A DNA stretch of 64,000 bases from Mobilicoccus massiliensis (GCF_000826525.2 NZ_LN651329.1:1-64000), one strand, 5' to 3'; positions 16,273-25,398 are shown, counted from the first letter of the stretch. Numbers and translations are program-made. The notes: generated by a model not told the origin, from the sequence alone.

Positions 16273-17214
16273 ATGGGCGCAGGACACGACCACCGGCCCA
16301 CTGTCCCCGAGGCCGGCCGCCCCGGGGATCACCGCCGCAGGCTCTGGATCGCCTTCGGCCTCACGGCGACGATCGTCGTCGCTCAGGGGATCGGAGCGGT
16401 GGTCACGGGCAGCCTCGCCCTGCTCACCGACACGGTCCACGCGCTGACCGACGCCTCGGGCCTGCTCGTGGCGCTCGTCGCCGCCACGCTCATGCTTCGG
16501 CCGGCCGATGCCAGGCGCACCTGGGGCTTTCGTCGTATCGAGGTCATCGCGGCGCTCGGTCAGGCGGCTCTGCTCACCGCCGTGGGCGTCTACGCCGCGG
16601 TCGAGGGGGTCCGGCGCCTCCTCGAGCCACCCGAGATCCCCGCCGGCGAACTGCTGTTCTTCGGTGCCGTGGGGCTCGCGGCCAACGTCGTCGCGATCAC
16701 GGTCCTCGCCTCGAGTCGCGGCGCGAACTTCAACATGCGCGCGGCGTTCCTCGAGGTGCTCAACGACGCGCTCGGTTCGCTCGGCGTCATCGTCGCGGCC
16801 ATCGTCATCTCGACGACCGGCTTCCAGCAGGCCGACGCCGTCGCGGGCCTCTTCATCGCCGCCCTCATCCTCCCTCGCGCGTTCGTCCTCCTGCGCGAGA
16901 CGACGAGCGTGCTCATGGAGTTCGCGCCCGCAGGGCTCGACCTCGAGGAGGTCCGCCGCCACATCCTCGCCCTCGATCACGTGAAGGACGTCCACGACCT
17001 GCACGCCTCGACCGTGGCCACCGGTCTGCCGACACTCACCGCCCACGTCGTCGTCGACGACACCTGCTTCACCGACGGCCACGCCGCGGAGATGCTGGAG
17101 GACATCAGGGCGTGTGTCGCGGAGCACTTCGAGGTGTCGATCCACCACTCGACGTTCCAGATGGAGACCGAGCGCATCGCCGCGCACGAACCCGAGGCGT
17201 GCCGGTACCCGTGA
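16273..17214 (+). CDS. CzcD-like CDF metal exporter
   Basis: A 313-residue inner-membrane antiporter with a His-rich N-terminus (GHDH), six hydrophobic helices and a cytosolic domain from ~residue 215. Metal-site motifs are HALTD (H56/D60) in helix 2 and EVLND (E161/D165) in helix 5. The latter has Glu where Zn-specific CzcD proteins have His, which could change metal preference. The ATG at 16273 follows GGAGGAGGATCCAC, a strong ribosome-binding site. It is the second gene of the ArsR operon, so export of the metal sensed by that repressor is likely. Its end is convergent with the MarR gene. Confidence 0.85.
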   Translation: MGAGHDHRPTVPEAGRPGDHRRRLWIAFGLTATIVVAQGIGAVVTGSLALLTDTVHALTDASGLLVALVAATLMLRPADARRTWGFRRIEVIAALGQAALLTAVGVYAAVEGVRRLLEPPEIPAGELLFFGAVGLAANVVAITVLASSRGANFNMRAAFLEVLNDALGSLGVIVAAIVISTTGFQQADAVAGLFIAALILPRAFVLLRETTSVLMEFAPAGLDLEEVRRHILALDHVKDVHDLHASTVATGLPTLTAHVVVDDTCFTDGHAAEMLEDIRACVAEHFEVSIHHSTFQMETERIAAHEPEACRYP

Positions 17215-17282
17215 CCCGCGAGCATGACCCGTGAGCTCTGATCCACCGGCGCGCGTGGCCGGTCAGGGCCGCAGGCCGCGAC

Positions 17283-17810
17283 CTACGCACCTTCCAGCGC
17301 GTCGAAGTCGCCGTGGTGGCGGCGGATCTTCTCGAGCAGCCGGAACAACTCGACCCGTTCGGGGCCCGTGAGCGCGGCGACCCCGAACCCGGAGTCGACG
17401 AGCTTGGCCATACCCCGCTCGGCGACGGCGCGGCCCGCCGGGGTGATGACCGCGAGCGTGCCGCGCCCGTCCAGCGGGTTGGGCACGCGCTCGACGAAGC
17501 CCTGCGACGCGAGTCGCTGGATCACGCTCGTCGCCGAGGTCGGATGCACCATGAGCCGCTCCCCCACCTTGCTCATGGGCAGCCGCCCCTCCCGGCTGAA
17601 GGTCAACAGCACCAGCGCCTCGAACCGAGGGAAGGTGAGGTCGAACTCGGCCAGTTCGGCGTCGAAGTCGGCGAGCAGCAACTGCTGCACCCGCATGACC
17701 GAGGTGGCCGTCGCCATCGACTGCGGCGCCGAGGCTCGCCCCCACGTGCGCTCCCACAGCACGGCCGCCCGGCGGATCGGGTCGAACGCGAGCGTGCGAG
17801 ATGACTTCAT
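17283..17810 (-). CDS. MarR family transcriptional regulator
   Basis: A 175-residue winged-helix regulator. The core runs from about residue 45 to 140: LTFPRFEALVLLTFSREGRLPMSKVGERLMV, HPTSATSVIQRLASQGFVERVPNPLDGRGTLAVITPAG, the last part being the wing with the conserved D-x-R-G/R. Ligand and targets are unknown. The ATG at 17810 was chosen because a TAGGCT -10 box lies seven bases upstream, giving a leaderless transcript. It follows MeaB on the same strand by about 90 bp, so it might control the nearby acyl-CoA metabolism genes. Confidence 0.8.
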   Translation of the reverse strand: MKSSRTLAFDPIRRAAVLWERTWGRASAPQSMATATSVMRVQQLLLADFDAELAEFDLTFPRFEALVLLTFSREGRLPMSKVGERLMVHPTSATSVIQRLASQGFVERVPNPLDGRGTLAVITPAGRAVAERGMAKLVDSGFGVAALTGPERVELFRLLEKIRRHHGDFDALEGA

Positions 17811-17903
17811 GCAGGTCAGCCTACTGTTCACCGGACCCACGACGATCCCGGGCCCGGCGTCGTCGCCGTGCGCGACGCCCCGCGAGCCAGGCCCGGCCGA
17901 CGA

Positions 17904-18863
17904 TCAGGTGAGGGCGGCGAGCACCTCGTCGGCGGCCCGATAGGTGTCGGTGCGGCCGGCGACGACATCGCCCGCCAGGTCGTCGATGCCGTGGCCGTCG
18001 CGCAGGTCGCCCATACGCGCCCGCAGCTGGGCGAGGACGATCGACTCGATCTCCTCGGTGGCGCGGGCGCGACGGCGACGGTCGAGTTCGCCGTGTTCGG
18101 CCATCCACGCCTGGTGCTTCTCGATGCCCTCGATGACCTCCTCGACCCCCTGCATGCGGTCGGCGATGGTCTTGAGGACCGGCGGGCGCCACAGGTTGGG
18201 CTCGGTGCGATCGCCGAGGCTGATCATGTGGCGGATGTCGCGCACCGTCGCGTCGGCTCCGTCGCGGTCGGCCTTGTTGACGACGAACACGTCACCGATC
18301 TCGAGGATGCCCGCCTTGGCGGCCTGGATGCCGTCGCCCATGCCCGGGGCGAGCAGGACGAGGGTGGTGTCGGCCATGCCGACGATCTCGACCTCGCTCT
18401 GACCGACACCGACGGTCTCGACGAGGATGACGTCGCAGCCCGCGGCGTCGAGCACGCGCATCGCCTGGGGGGTCGCGGCCGAGAGGCCACCGAGGTGGCC
18501 GCGGCTCGCGAGCGAGCGGATGTAGACCTCGGGGTCGAGGGCGTGATCCTGCATGCGGACCCGGTCACCGAGCAGGGCTCCCCCGGAGAACGGCGAGCTC
18601 GGGTCGACCGCGAGCACGCCGACCCGCTTACCCTGCTTGCGCAGCGCGGTGACCAGCGCGTTCGTCGACGTCGACTTGCCGACGCCCGGGCTGCCGGTGA
18701 TGCCGATGATGTGCGCGTGCCCCGTGTGCGGCGCGAGCGCGGCCATGATGTCGCGCAACGCCGGGTGCCCGTCCTCGACGAGCGAGATGAGCCTCGCCAC
18801 GGCACGCGGCGAACCCTTTCGCGCGTTCTCCACGAGTGCGGGGACGTCGACCTGACGGGCCAT
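17904..18863 (-). CDS. meaB: MeaB-type G-protein chaperone of B12-dependent acyl-CoA mutases
   Basis: A 319-residue SRP-like GTPase. Walker A is GSPGVGKS (57-64), the family signature ETVGVGQSE follows the Walker B strand, and NKADRDGAD gives base specificity. A C-terminal helical arm (from ~275) is the MeaB dimerisation region. MeaB loads adenosylcobalamin onto its mutase and protects it from inactivation. The likely clients are the isobutyryl-CoA-mutase-type protein and the ethylmalonyl-CoA mutase encoded in this window. It lies between thiolase and MarR, all on the minus strand. The ATG at 18863 has an AGG about 11 bases upstream. Confidence 0.93.
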   Translation of the reverse strand: MARQVDVPALVENARKGSPRAVARLISLVEDGHPALRDIMAALAPHTGHAHIIGITGSPGVGKSTSTNALVTALRKQGKRVGVLAVDPSSPFSGGALLGDRVRMQDHALDPEVYIRSLASRGHLGGLSAATPQAMRVLDAAGCDVILVETVGVGQSEVEIVGMADTTLVLLAPGMGDGIQAAKAGILEIGDVFVVNKADRDGADATVRDIRHMISLGDRTEPNLWRPPVLKTIADRMQGVEEVIEGIEKHQAWMAEHGELDRRRRARATEEIESIVLAQLRARMGDLRDGHGIDDLAGDVVAGRTDTYRAADEVLAALT

Positions 18864-18954
18864 CGGTGAACTACCTCATTCGGGGTCTCGAGTGCGGACT
18901 ACAGCGACCGGCGTCGGCAGTGGATGTGCGGAAGGTACGGAAGATGCGGAGGCC

Positions 18955-18986
18955 GGACCGGTGAGCAGGAACCTGCCCACCGGTCC
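18955..18986 (-). terminator. Hairpin terminator after the thiolase gene
   Basis: GGACCGGTGAGCAGG (18955-18969) pairs with CCTGCCCACCGGTCC (18972-18986) with one mismatch, 16 bp past the thiolase stop. It separates thiolase from meaB. Confidence 0.65.
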
Positions 18987-19001
18987 AGCATGCCCCAGCG
19001 A

Positions 19002-20210
19002 TCAGTTCTTCGGGACCCGGACGATCAACGCGTCGCCCTGACCGCCGCCACCACACAGCGAGGCGGCACCCACGCCGCCGCCGCGGCGCGCGAGCTCCTT
19101 GGCGACGTGCAGCGTGATGCGCGCACCCGACATGCCGATCGGGTGGCCCACCGCGATGGCCCCGCCGTTGACGTTGACCTTGTCGTCCGACAGCCCGAGC
19201 GCACGCGCCGAGGCGACGCCGACGGCGGCGAACGCCTCGTTGATCTCGACGAGATCGAGGTCGCCGGGCTCGATGCCCTCCTTGCGGCAGGCCTCGACGA
19301 TCGCGTTCGACGGCTGCAGCTGCAGCGTGGAGTCGGGCCCGGCGACGACGCCGTGCGCACCGATCTCGGCGAGCCACTGCAGGCCGAGCTCCTCGGCCTT
19401 GGCCTTGCTCATGACGACGACCGCGCACGCGCCGTCGCTGATCTGCGAGGCCGAGCCGGCCGTGATCGTGCCGTCCTTGCCGAAGGCCGGACGCAGCTTG
19501 CCCAGGCTCTCGGCCGTGGTGTCGGGGCGGATGCCCTCGTCCTTGGTGAACTGCACCGGGTCGCCCTTGCGCTGCGGGATGGAGACCGGCACGACCTCGT
19601 CGTCGAAGACCCCGTCCTCCCAGCCCTTCGCGGCGCGCTGGTGACTCCGCGCCGAGTAGGCGTCCTGCTCTTCGCGGCTGACCTCGGCGTCACCGCTGTT
19701 GCCGCTCTCGGTGAGGTTGCCCATGCCCTGGTCGGTGAAGGCGTCCCACAGACCGTCGTAGTCCATGTGGTCCTTCATCGTGACGTCGCCGTACTTGAAG
19801 CCCGAACGGCTCTTGGCGAGCAGGTGCGGGGCCTGGGTCATCGACTCCTGGCCGCCGGCGACGACGATGTCGAACTCACCCGCACGGATGAGCTGGTCGG
19901 CGAGCGCGATCGCGTCGAGCCCGGAGAGGCACACCTTGTTGATCGTGAGCGCGGGAACGTTCATCGGGATGCCCGCCTTGGTGGCGGCCTGGCGGGCGGG
20001 GATCTGACCCGCGCCTGCGGTCAACACCTGGCCCATGATGACGTAGTCGACCTGCTCGGGCTTCACCCCGGACTTCTCGAGTGCGGCCCGAATGGCGACG
20101 CCGCCGAGATCGGCACCGGTGAATCCCGCGAGCGAGCCGAGGAGCCGACCGATCGGGGTGCGCGCCCCATCGACGATGACGGTGGTCGGACGGTTGGATG
20201 AATCGGTCAT
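19002..20210 (-). CDS. Acetyl-CoA C-acetyltransferase (thiolase)
   Basis: A 402-residue thiolase that condenses two acetyl-CoA to acetoacetyl-CoA, or the reverse. All catalytic residues are present: acylated Cys94 in NKVCLSG, His356 in [14 protein letters not shown] and Cys386 in CGGGGQGDA. Length and the final CGGGGQG match biosynthetic/degradative acetyl-CoA acetyltransferases rather than long-chain thiolases. It is divergent from the methylmalonyl-CoA epimerase gene, and together with the tandem dehydrogenase and Ccr it supplies C4-CoA units for the ethylmalonyl-CoA pathway. The ATG at 20210 has GGAGG nine bases upstream; the leader carries two 13-bp direct repeats. Confidence 0.92.
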   Translation of the reverse strand: MTDSSNRPTTVIVDGARTPIGRLLGSLAGFTGADLGGVAIRAALEKSGVKPEQVDYVIMGQVLTAGAGQIPARQAATKAGIPMNVPALTINKVCLSGLDAIALADQLIRAGEFDIVVAGGQESMTQAPHLLAKSRSGFKYGDVTMKDHMDYDGLWDAFTDQGMGNLTESGNSGDAEVSREEQDAYSARSHQRAAKGWEDGVFDDEVVPVSIPQRKGDPVQFTKDEGIRPDTTAESLGKLRPAFGKDGTITAGSASQISDGACAVVVMSKAKAEELGLQWLAEIGAHGVVAGPDSTLQLQPSNAIVEACRKEGIEPGDLDLVEINEAFAAVGVASARALGLSDDKVNVNGGAIAVGHPIGMSGARITLHVAKELARRGGGVGAASLCGGGGQGDALIVRVPKN

Positions 20211-20234
20211 GTGCGATGGCCTCCGTGTCGTGCC

Positions 20235-20283
20235 TGACTGGGTCGTCTTTGACTGGGTCGTCGGTGACAGCGCCCCCACTGTA
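20235..20283 (-). promoter_or_regulatory. Thiolase promoter -10 and leader direct repeats
   Basis: On the minus strand, TACAGT (20278-20283) fits a -10 box about 68 bases upstream of the ATG. The leader carries GACGACCCAGTCA twice (20250-20262 and 20235-20247) at a 15-base spacing, a possible regulator or RNA-binding site. Confidence 0.4.
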
Positions 20284-20446
20284 GGGGTGTGCTCCGACAG
20301 CCTCGACGCACTGCCCGGCCCACCGGCCGGCTGTCTCGCGGTTCGGGCGGGCACGGGCGGGCACGGGCGACGTGCGGGGCGGGCCGTTCGTCCCCGATCC
20401 GCCCGCGATCGCCCTGCGCGGACGCCGGCGCTCCTACCCTGGAGAC

Positions 20447-20884
20447 ATGAGCGCACAGGGACTGTTCACGCACATCGACCATGTCGGCATCGCCGTCCGC
20501 GACCTCGACGAGGCCATCGCCTTCTACGAGGAGAAGTACGGCATGAAGATGGCCCACCGCGAGATCAACGAGGAGCAGGGCGTCGCCGAGGCGATGATGG
20601 AGGTCGGCGACTCGACCTCGTGCATCCAGCTCCTCGCCCCGCTGAACGAGAACTCCACGATCGCCAAGTTCATCGACAAGAGCGGCGTCGGCATCCAGCA
20701 GATGGCCTACCGCGTCGAGAACATCGACGAGGTCTGCGAGACGCTCAAGGAGCGCGGTCTGCGTCTGCTCTACCCCGAGCCCAAGCGCGGCACCGCGGGC
20801 AGCCGCATCAACTTCATCCACCCCAAGGACGCGGGCGGTGTGCTCGTCGAGCTCGTCGAGCCCAACCCCGAGGGCATGCACTGA
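20447..20884 (+). CDS. mce: Methylmalonyl-CoA/ethylmalonyl-CoA epimerase
   Basis: A 145-residue protein of the vicinal-oxygen-chelate fold that interconverts the (R) and (S) forms of 2-substituted malonyl-CoA. Metal ligands visible are His12 in HIDHVGIAV, Gln61 in SCIQLLAP and Glu135 in GVLVELVEP. The strand usually reading HHxA has QQMA (84-86), so the third histidine ligand of the Propionibacterium enzyme is replaced by Gln, a change I believe is common in actinobacterial homologues. The ATG at 20447 follows TACCCT-GGAGAC, which supplies both a -10-like hexamer and a Shine-Dalgarno. It is needed between Ccr and the mutase. Confidence 0.9.
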   Translation: MSAQGLFTHIDHVGIAVRDLDEAIAFYEEKYGMKMAHREINEEQGVAEAMMEVGDSTSCIQLLAPLNENSTIAKFIDKSGVGIQQMAYRVENIDEVCETLKERGLRLLYPEPKRGTAGSRINFIHPKDAGGVLVELVEPNPEGMH

Positions 20885-20908
20885 CCCCACCCGATCGACG
20901 CGCCGAGC

Positions 20909-20950
20909 AGGCGGCTCGTCCCGGCCGAGGAGGCGGGGGACGGGCCGCCT
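20909..20950 (+). terminator. Hairpin terminator after the epimerase gene
   Basis: AGGCGGCTCGTCCC (20909-20922) pairs with GGGACGGGCCGCCT (20937-20950), 14 bp with one G-U pair, 25 bp past the epimerase stop. Confidence 0.65.
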
Positions 20951-21106
20951 GTTCGCACCCCGGGGCGGGGCGTCGGCAGTGCTGGTGATGAAGCTCACCC
21001 GCTCCCCTACTCCCGCCTCGGCCCCCGTGCCGGGAAGGTGAACCTGAGGATCCGGCCCACGTGCCGGTCCACGTCGTTGACTCGAGGACGAGCCGAAGGA
21101 GAGGCC

Positions 21107-22444
21107 ATGCAGGAGATTCTCGACGCCATCATGTCCGGCGACCGGAGCGAGGAGACCTACGCGGGCCTCTCGGTACCGGAGTCGTTCAAGGCCGTGGTCG
21201 TCCGCAAGGACGAGGTCGACATGTTCGAGGGGGTGCCCAGCAAGGAGAAGGACCCCCGCAAGAGCCTCCACGTCGACGAGGTTCCGCTGCCCGAGCTCGC
21301 GCCCGGTGAGGCGCTCGTCGCGGTCATGGCGAGCTCGGTCAACTACAACACCGTGTGGACCTCGATCTTCGAGCCCGTACCCACGTTCGGGTTCCTCGAG
21401 CGGTACGGCCGGTTGTCGGACGTCGCCAAGCGGCACGACCTGCCCTACCACATCGTCGGTTCCGACCTCTCGGGCGTCGTGCTGCGCACGGGCCCCGGCG
21501 TGCACCTGTGGAAGCCCGGCCAGGAGTGCGTCGCGCACTGCCTCAGCGTCGAGCTCGAGCACCACGACGGCCACAACGACACGATGCTCGACCCCGAGCA
21601 GCGCATCTGGGGCTTCGAGACGAACTTCGGCGGGCTCGCCCAGCTCGCGATCGTCAAGGCCAACCAGCTCATGCCCAAGCCCGAGCACCTCACGTGGGAG
21701 GAGGCGGCGAGCCCCGGCCTCGTCAACTCCACTGCCTACCGTCAGCTCATCAGCAAGAACGGCGCCGGCATGAAGCTCGGCGACCGCGTCCTCATCTGGG
21801 GCGCCAGCGGCGGCCTCGGCTCCTACGCCACCCAGATGGCCCTCGCCGGCGGCGCCACCCCGGTGTGCGTCGTCTCCTCGCCCGAGAAGGCCGAGATCTG
21901 CCGCCGCATGGGCGCCGAGCACGTCATCGACCGCAACGAGATGGGCTACCGGTTCTGGAAGGACGAGAAGACCCAGGACCCCAAGGAGTGGCGCCGGTTC
22001 GGCAAGGACATCCGTGAACTCACCCGCGGGCACGACGTCGACATCGTCTTCGAACACCCGGGGCGCGAGACGTTCGGTGCGTCGGTCTACGTCGCTCGCA
22101 AGGGCGGCACGATCGTCACGTGCGCGTCCACCTCGGGGTACATGCACGAGTACGACAACCGGTTCCTGTGGATGAACCTCAAGCGCATCATCTCCAGCCA
22201 CTTCGCCAACTACCGCGAGGCCTGGGAGGCCAACAGCCTCATCCGCCGCCGGCTCATCCACCCGACCCTCTCCAAGACCTACCCGATGAACGAGGTCGGT
22301 CAGGCCGCGCAGGACGTGCACCGCAACGCCCACCAGGGCAAGGTCGGTGTGCTGTGCCTGGCCCCCAAGGAGGGCCTCGGCGTGACGATGCCCGAGCGCC
22401 GCGAGCCGCACCTCGACGCGATCAACCGCTTCCGCAACATCTGA
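21107..22444 (+). CDS. ccrA: Crotonyl-CoA carboxylase/reductase
   Basis: A 445-residue medium-chain dehydrogenase/reductase that reduces crotonyl-CoA with NADPH and fixes CO2 to give (2S)-ethylmalonyl-CoA. All four CO2-binding residues known from the Kitasatospora enzyme occur at the same numbers: Asn81 (VNYNTVW), Phe170 and Glu171 (GFETNFGG), and His365 (IISSHFANY). The nucleotide site is GASGGLGSYATQ (232-243). These residues separate true carboxylases from simple enoyl-CoA reductases. The ATG at 21107 follows GAAGGAGAGGCC. It lies downstream of the epimerase in the same direction but behind its own leader and a terminator hairpin. It is the committing enzyme of the ethylmalonyl-CoA pathway and a source of extender units. 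Confidence 0.96.
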   Translation: MQEILDAIMSGDRSEETYAGLSVPESFKAVVVRKDEVDMFEGVPSKEKDPRKSLHVDEVPLPELAPGEALVAVMASSVNYNTVWTSIFEPVPTFGFLERYGRLSDVAKRHDLPYHIVGSDLSGVVLRTGPGVHLWKPGQECVAHCLSVELEHHDGHNDTMLDPEQRIWGFETNFGGLAQLAIVKANQLMPKPEHLTWEEAASPGLVNSTAYRQLISKNGAGMKLGDRVLIWGASGGLGSYATQMALAGGATPVCVVSSPEKAEICRRMGAEHVIDRNEMGYRFWKDEKTQDPKEWRRFGKDIRELTRGHDVDIVFEHPGRETFGASVYVARKGGTIVTCASTSGYMHEYDNRFLWMNLKRIISSHFANYREAWEANSLIRRRLIHPTLSKTYPMNEVGQAAQDVHRNAHQGKVGVLCLAPKEGLGVTMPERREPHLDAINRFRNI

Positions 22445-22791
22445 CGGATCGGCGATCGCCCCGACCGCCACGACCGGCCCGCCTCCCGCACTCGCGGGCG
22501 GCGGGCCGTCGTCGTCTCTCCCGTCGTCTCGTCGTCTCGTCGTCTCCCGCCGTGACCCCGGCGTAATCCTCACGTGAGCTCGCCCACTGCCTCGTGCGCG
22601 AGGGGCGTCGAGTGGCTCACCCTCGCCGAGTCGGGCACATGACCAGGACGTGCGGCGTAGTAGGCTCGGCCGGAGCCGCGCGGCGACGGGCCTTCGCCCA
22701 CGACCCGGGGCCCGCGCCGCCGATCGATCGACCGGCGCGAATCTTCACGAGTTCTGAACGGCCCGGGGGTGGACGAGTGCGACCACGCGCG
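22445..22791. other. Gene-free stretch between ccrA and the zinc-ribbon gene
   Basis: These 347 bases hold the ccrA terminator and a cgtcgtct-rich microrepeat at 22507-22548. I see no coding frame with plausible protein features and no RNA gene in the remainder. Confidence 0.5.
22476..22507. terminator. Hairpin terminator after ccrA
   Basis: GGCCCGCC (22476-22483) pairs with GGCGGGCC (22500-22507); CCCGC/GCGGG can pair inside the loop. A pyrimidine-rich microrepeat with four gtcgtct units follows. Confidence 0.6.
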
Positions 22792-23088
22792 TCAGCGGTA
22801 GGAGCCTCGCGGTGGTCGTCGATGACGGGCGCGCCAGCACGACGTGTGCCAGTGTCGGCGTCCCGAGACACCCGCTCCGAGGCCGCTCTCGGGCCACACG
22901 ACGACGTGCGACGACCCTCCGGAGAAGCTCTGCTGGCACCCCGGGCACACGTACCGGCGCCCGGGATCACGGCCCGTCACCTCTCGCACGACCCACGTCG
23001 TGCCGTCGAACTGCTCGCGCAACTCTCGGACGAACAGTCCGGGATGCAGGCCCCGCTCGTCGCGGCGGCGTCGGTTGGCTCGTGGCAC
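22792..23088 (-). CDS. Small zinc-ribbon-like protein of unknown function
   Basis: A 98-residue basic protein found, as far as I recall, across actinobacteria and often mislabelled ATP/GTP-binding protein. It starts PRANRRRRDERG and has CPGCQQSF, then HVVVWPE, then RRHWHTSCWRARHRR. The Cys and His spacing suggests a single zinc site. The GTG at 23088 was chosen because CAGAAT lies six bases upstream, a possible leaderless -10, and because the conserved N-terminus begins there. It is divergent from the Tat-exported protein gene. Function unknown; nucleic-acid binding is possible from the basic ends. Confidence 0.65.
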   Translation of the reverse strand: MPRANRRRRDERGLHPGLFVRELREQFDGTTWVVREVTGRDPGRRYVCPGCQQSFSGGSSHVVVWPESGLGAGVSGRRHWHTSCWRARHRRPPRGSYR

Positions 23089-23144
23089 GACCACATTCTG
23101 CCCACCACGGCCCACCGCTCGATCAGCCGTGTCAGGAGGACCCG

Positions 23145-25328
23145 ATGACCGACCCCCGCCTCCCCTCGCGTCGCGACTTCATGCGGACGAGCGCTCTCGC
23201 GGCCGGGGCCGTCGCGTTGTTCTCCGGGTGCACCGGGCAGTCCCCCGCGCCGGCCACGTCGACGACCTCCACGACCTCCGCCAGGCCGACCACACCGGCG
23301 AGCCCGACGGGTTCTCCCACCCTCGACAACGACTCCTGGGCGCCCAACCCGACGAAGGTCGGAAAGCTGTCGGTCACGGCCTCCCAGCAGGGCGAACAGC
23401 TGCTGCTGCACACCCTCGACGGCGATCGGTCGTTCCTCGCCGGCGTCGGTCTCACGGCGGTGCTGCCCGGGCACCTGCCCGAGGACTTCGCGCCCAAGGC
23501 CGCCGACTACCGCCGGTGGTTGACGATGATGGGCGAGACCGGCATCCGGGCCGTGCGTCTGGACTCACTGCAGGCGCCCGCCCTCTACGACGAGCTGCTC
23601 GCCTACAACAAGGCCCACCCCGACGCCCCGCTCTACCTCGTGCAGGGGGTCACGATCGATGCGCTGCGGGCGCCGGTGGACAAGCCCGCACCCCTCGGCT
23701 CGGCGGTGCGCCGGGCCCTCAGCGCCGAGATCGCCGACACGAGTGCGGCGATCCACGGCGACCTCAGCCGCGCGTCCTCGGCGACCGGACCGACGGGGCG
23801 ATGGCGCAGCGACGTGTCGCGCTGGGTGGCGGCCTGGGTCGTCGGCTCACCCTGGGATCCACGGGTCGTCCTCGCGACCGACCGCGAGAACAAGGCCCGA
23901 CCGTTCTCCGGCACCTACTTCATCTCGACACCGCAGGCGAGTGCCACGGAGTCGTGGATCGCCGCCCGCATGGACGAACTCGCCACGCACGAGGCGAAGC
24001 GGGGCTCGTGTGCCCCCATCGGCGCGGCCAACCACGCCGCCACCGATCCCCTGTCCCACCCCGAGGAGCCGGTCGCGACCGACGACCAGGTGGGCGTCGA
24101 CGTCAACAACATCGGGGCACGCACGGCGTGGCCTGCCGGAACGTTCGCGGCCTACCGGGCGATGCCGTACGCGCCGATGTTCCTGCGCTACCAGGCCTCC
24201 TATCAGACCGGTGACCCCTATCGCGCCTACCTGCTCGACCTGCGCGCGCATCACCAGGGCATGCCGCTGCTCATCACGGAGTTCGGTGTGCCGGCCTCGC
24301 TCGGCCAGAGCAGTACCGGCGCCAACGGGCGCACCGAGGGGTTCCTCTCCGAGCAGCAGGCGATGCGCGCGAACGCCGACATGCTGACGATGTTCCGCGA
24401 GATCGGCATCGCCGGCGGCCTCCTGCCGTCGTGGACCGACGACTGGTCGGCCACCTCGCCCCCGACCGAGCCGCGGTCGCGCCTCGTCGCCCCGGCGCGA
24501 CGCGCGCTGTTCCACGACCCGCTGACGAGCGGACAGTGGTTCGGTCTGCTCGCGCACGACTCCGCGCTCGGAGGCACGAAGGTCGTGCACGAGGCGCCGG
24601 AGGACGAGATGACGAAGGTCGCCGTCGACCACGACGCCTCGTACTTCTACATCACGTTCTACTTCACACGCCGCGTCACCTCTCCGGTCGACGTGGGCTT
24701 CAGCCTCTACGACACGAGCGGTCTGCGCCTGCCCGGCGGCTCGGGCGACGCCGACTACGACGTCGCTCTGCGCCTCGTCCCCACGATGAGCACCGTGACG
24801 ATGTACGTGCGCCGCACCCTCGACCCGGCGCGTCTCGACGGTCTGCCCACGCTGTACCTTCCCCGCGCCAACCTGCGCGGATGGGTCGTCGAGCAGCTCA
24901 CCCTCGCGCCGCCGATGGAGGTCCCGGGCCGCCGCAACGCCGTCCCCGCGGAGATGCAGAAGGTCGGCGAGCTCGTCATGGGAACGTGGGACTCCGCGAG
25001 CCCGGCGTACACCTCGCTGGCCACGTGGCAGCTCGTGCGCCCCGACCCCGCCCTGCCGATGGAGTGGCGCCTCCGGCTGCCGTGGTCGATGCTCACGTTC
25101 GCCGACCCCGCCGGGCGCCAGGGACTCGTCCCCGACCTGGGCGAGCCCTCGCTCGTCCCCGTCACCGGCATGGACGTGATGATCGAGTCGAGCACCCCCG
25201 GCAGCCCCGCGAACTTCCACGTCGACGTGCCGGGGTGGAAGTCGGTGCCGCGCACGACCGAACGTCTCAAGAGCGGCATGGACGCCCTGCGCGACGCTCT
25301 CGCCGCCACCTCGCGCGCCACGCCCTGA
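23145..25328 (+). CDS. Tat-exported glycoside hydrolase-like lipoprotein
   Basis: A 727-residue exported protein. The N-terminus has a twin-arginine motif SRRDFM (8-13), a hydrophobic stretch and a lipobox-like FSGC with Cys29, followed by a Thr/Ser/Pro-rich linker (to ~60). The central part looks like a TIM barrel of glycosidase type: GIRAVRLDS, LYLVQGV and LLITEFGVPASLG, where the Glu of TEFG matches the nucleophile of clan-A glycosidases. From ~460 a beta-rich C-terminal region follows (YFYITFYFTRR). Substrate and family are not identified. The ATG at 23145 follows AGGAGGACCCG. It likely acts on the outer face of the membrane and is anchored by lipid. It ends convergent with the dehydrogenase gene. 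Confidence 0.65.
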   Translation: MTDPRLPSRRDFMRTSALAAGAVALFSGCTGQSPAPATSTTSTTSARPTTPASPTGSPTLDNDSWAPNPTKVGKLSVTASQQGEQLLLHTLDGDRSFLAGVGLTAVLPGHLPEDFAPKAADYRRWLTMMGETGIRAVRLDSLQAPALYDELLAYNKAHPDAPLYLVQGVTIDALRAPVDKPAPLGSAVRRALSAEIADTSAAIHGDLSRASSATGPTGRWRSDVSRWVAAWVVGSPWDPRVVLATDRENKARPFSGTYFISTPQASATESWIAARMDELATHEAKRGSCAPIGAANHAATDPLSHPEEPVATDDQVGVDVNNIGARTAWPAGTFAAYRAMPYAPMFLRYQASYQTGDPYRAYLLDLRAHHQGMPLLITEFGVPASLGQSSTGANGRTEGFLSEQQAMRANADMLTMFREIGIAGGLLPSWTDDWSATSPPTEPRSRLVAPARRALFHDPLTSGQWFGLLAHDSALGGTKVVHEAPEDEMTKVAVDHDASYFYITFYFTRRVTSPVDVGFSLYDTSGLRLPGGSGDADYDVALRLVPTMSTVTMYVRRTLDPARLDGLPTLYLPRANLRGWVVEQLTLAPPMEVPGRRNAVPAEMQKVGELVMGTWDSASPAYTSLATWQLVRPDPALPMEWRLRLPWSMLTFADPAGRQGLVPDLGEPSLVPVTGMDVMIESSTPGSPANFHVDVPGWKSVPRTTERLKSGMDALRDALAATSRATP

Positions 25329-25360
25329 ACCGGTCTCGCGCCGGCCGCGCGCGAGAACGT

Positions 25361-25398
25361 CGACGCCCCGCCACCTCCTCGGAGGTGGCGGGGCGTCG
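25361..25398. terminator. Bidirectional hairpin terminator between convergent genes
   Basis: CGACGCCCCGCCACCTCC (25361-25378) pairs perfectly with 25381-25398, an 18-bp GC-rich stem with almost no loop. It serves the exported glycosidase-like gene and the convergent dehydrogenase gene. Confidence 0.85.

Noticed and set aside
20207..22573. 788-residue minus-strand frame antisense to ccrA and the epimerase
   Set aside because: Antisense of two genes with fully conserved active sites; biased composition and no recognisable fold.
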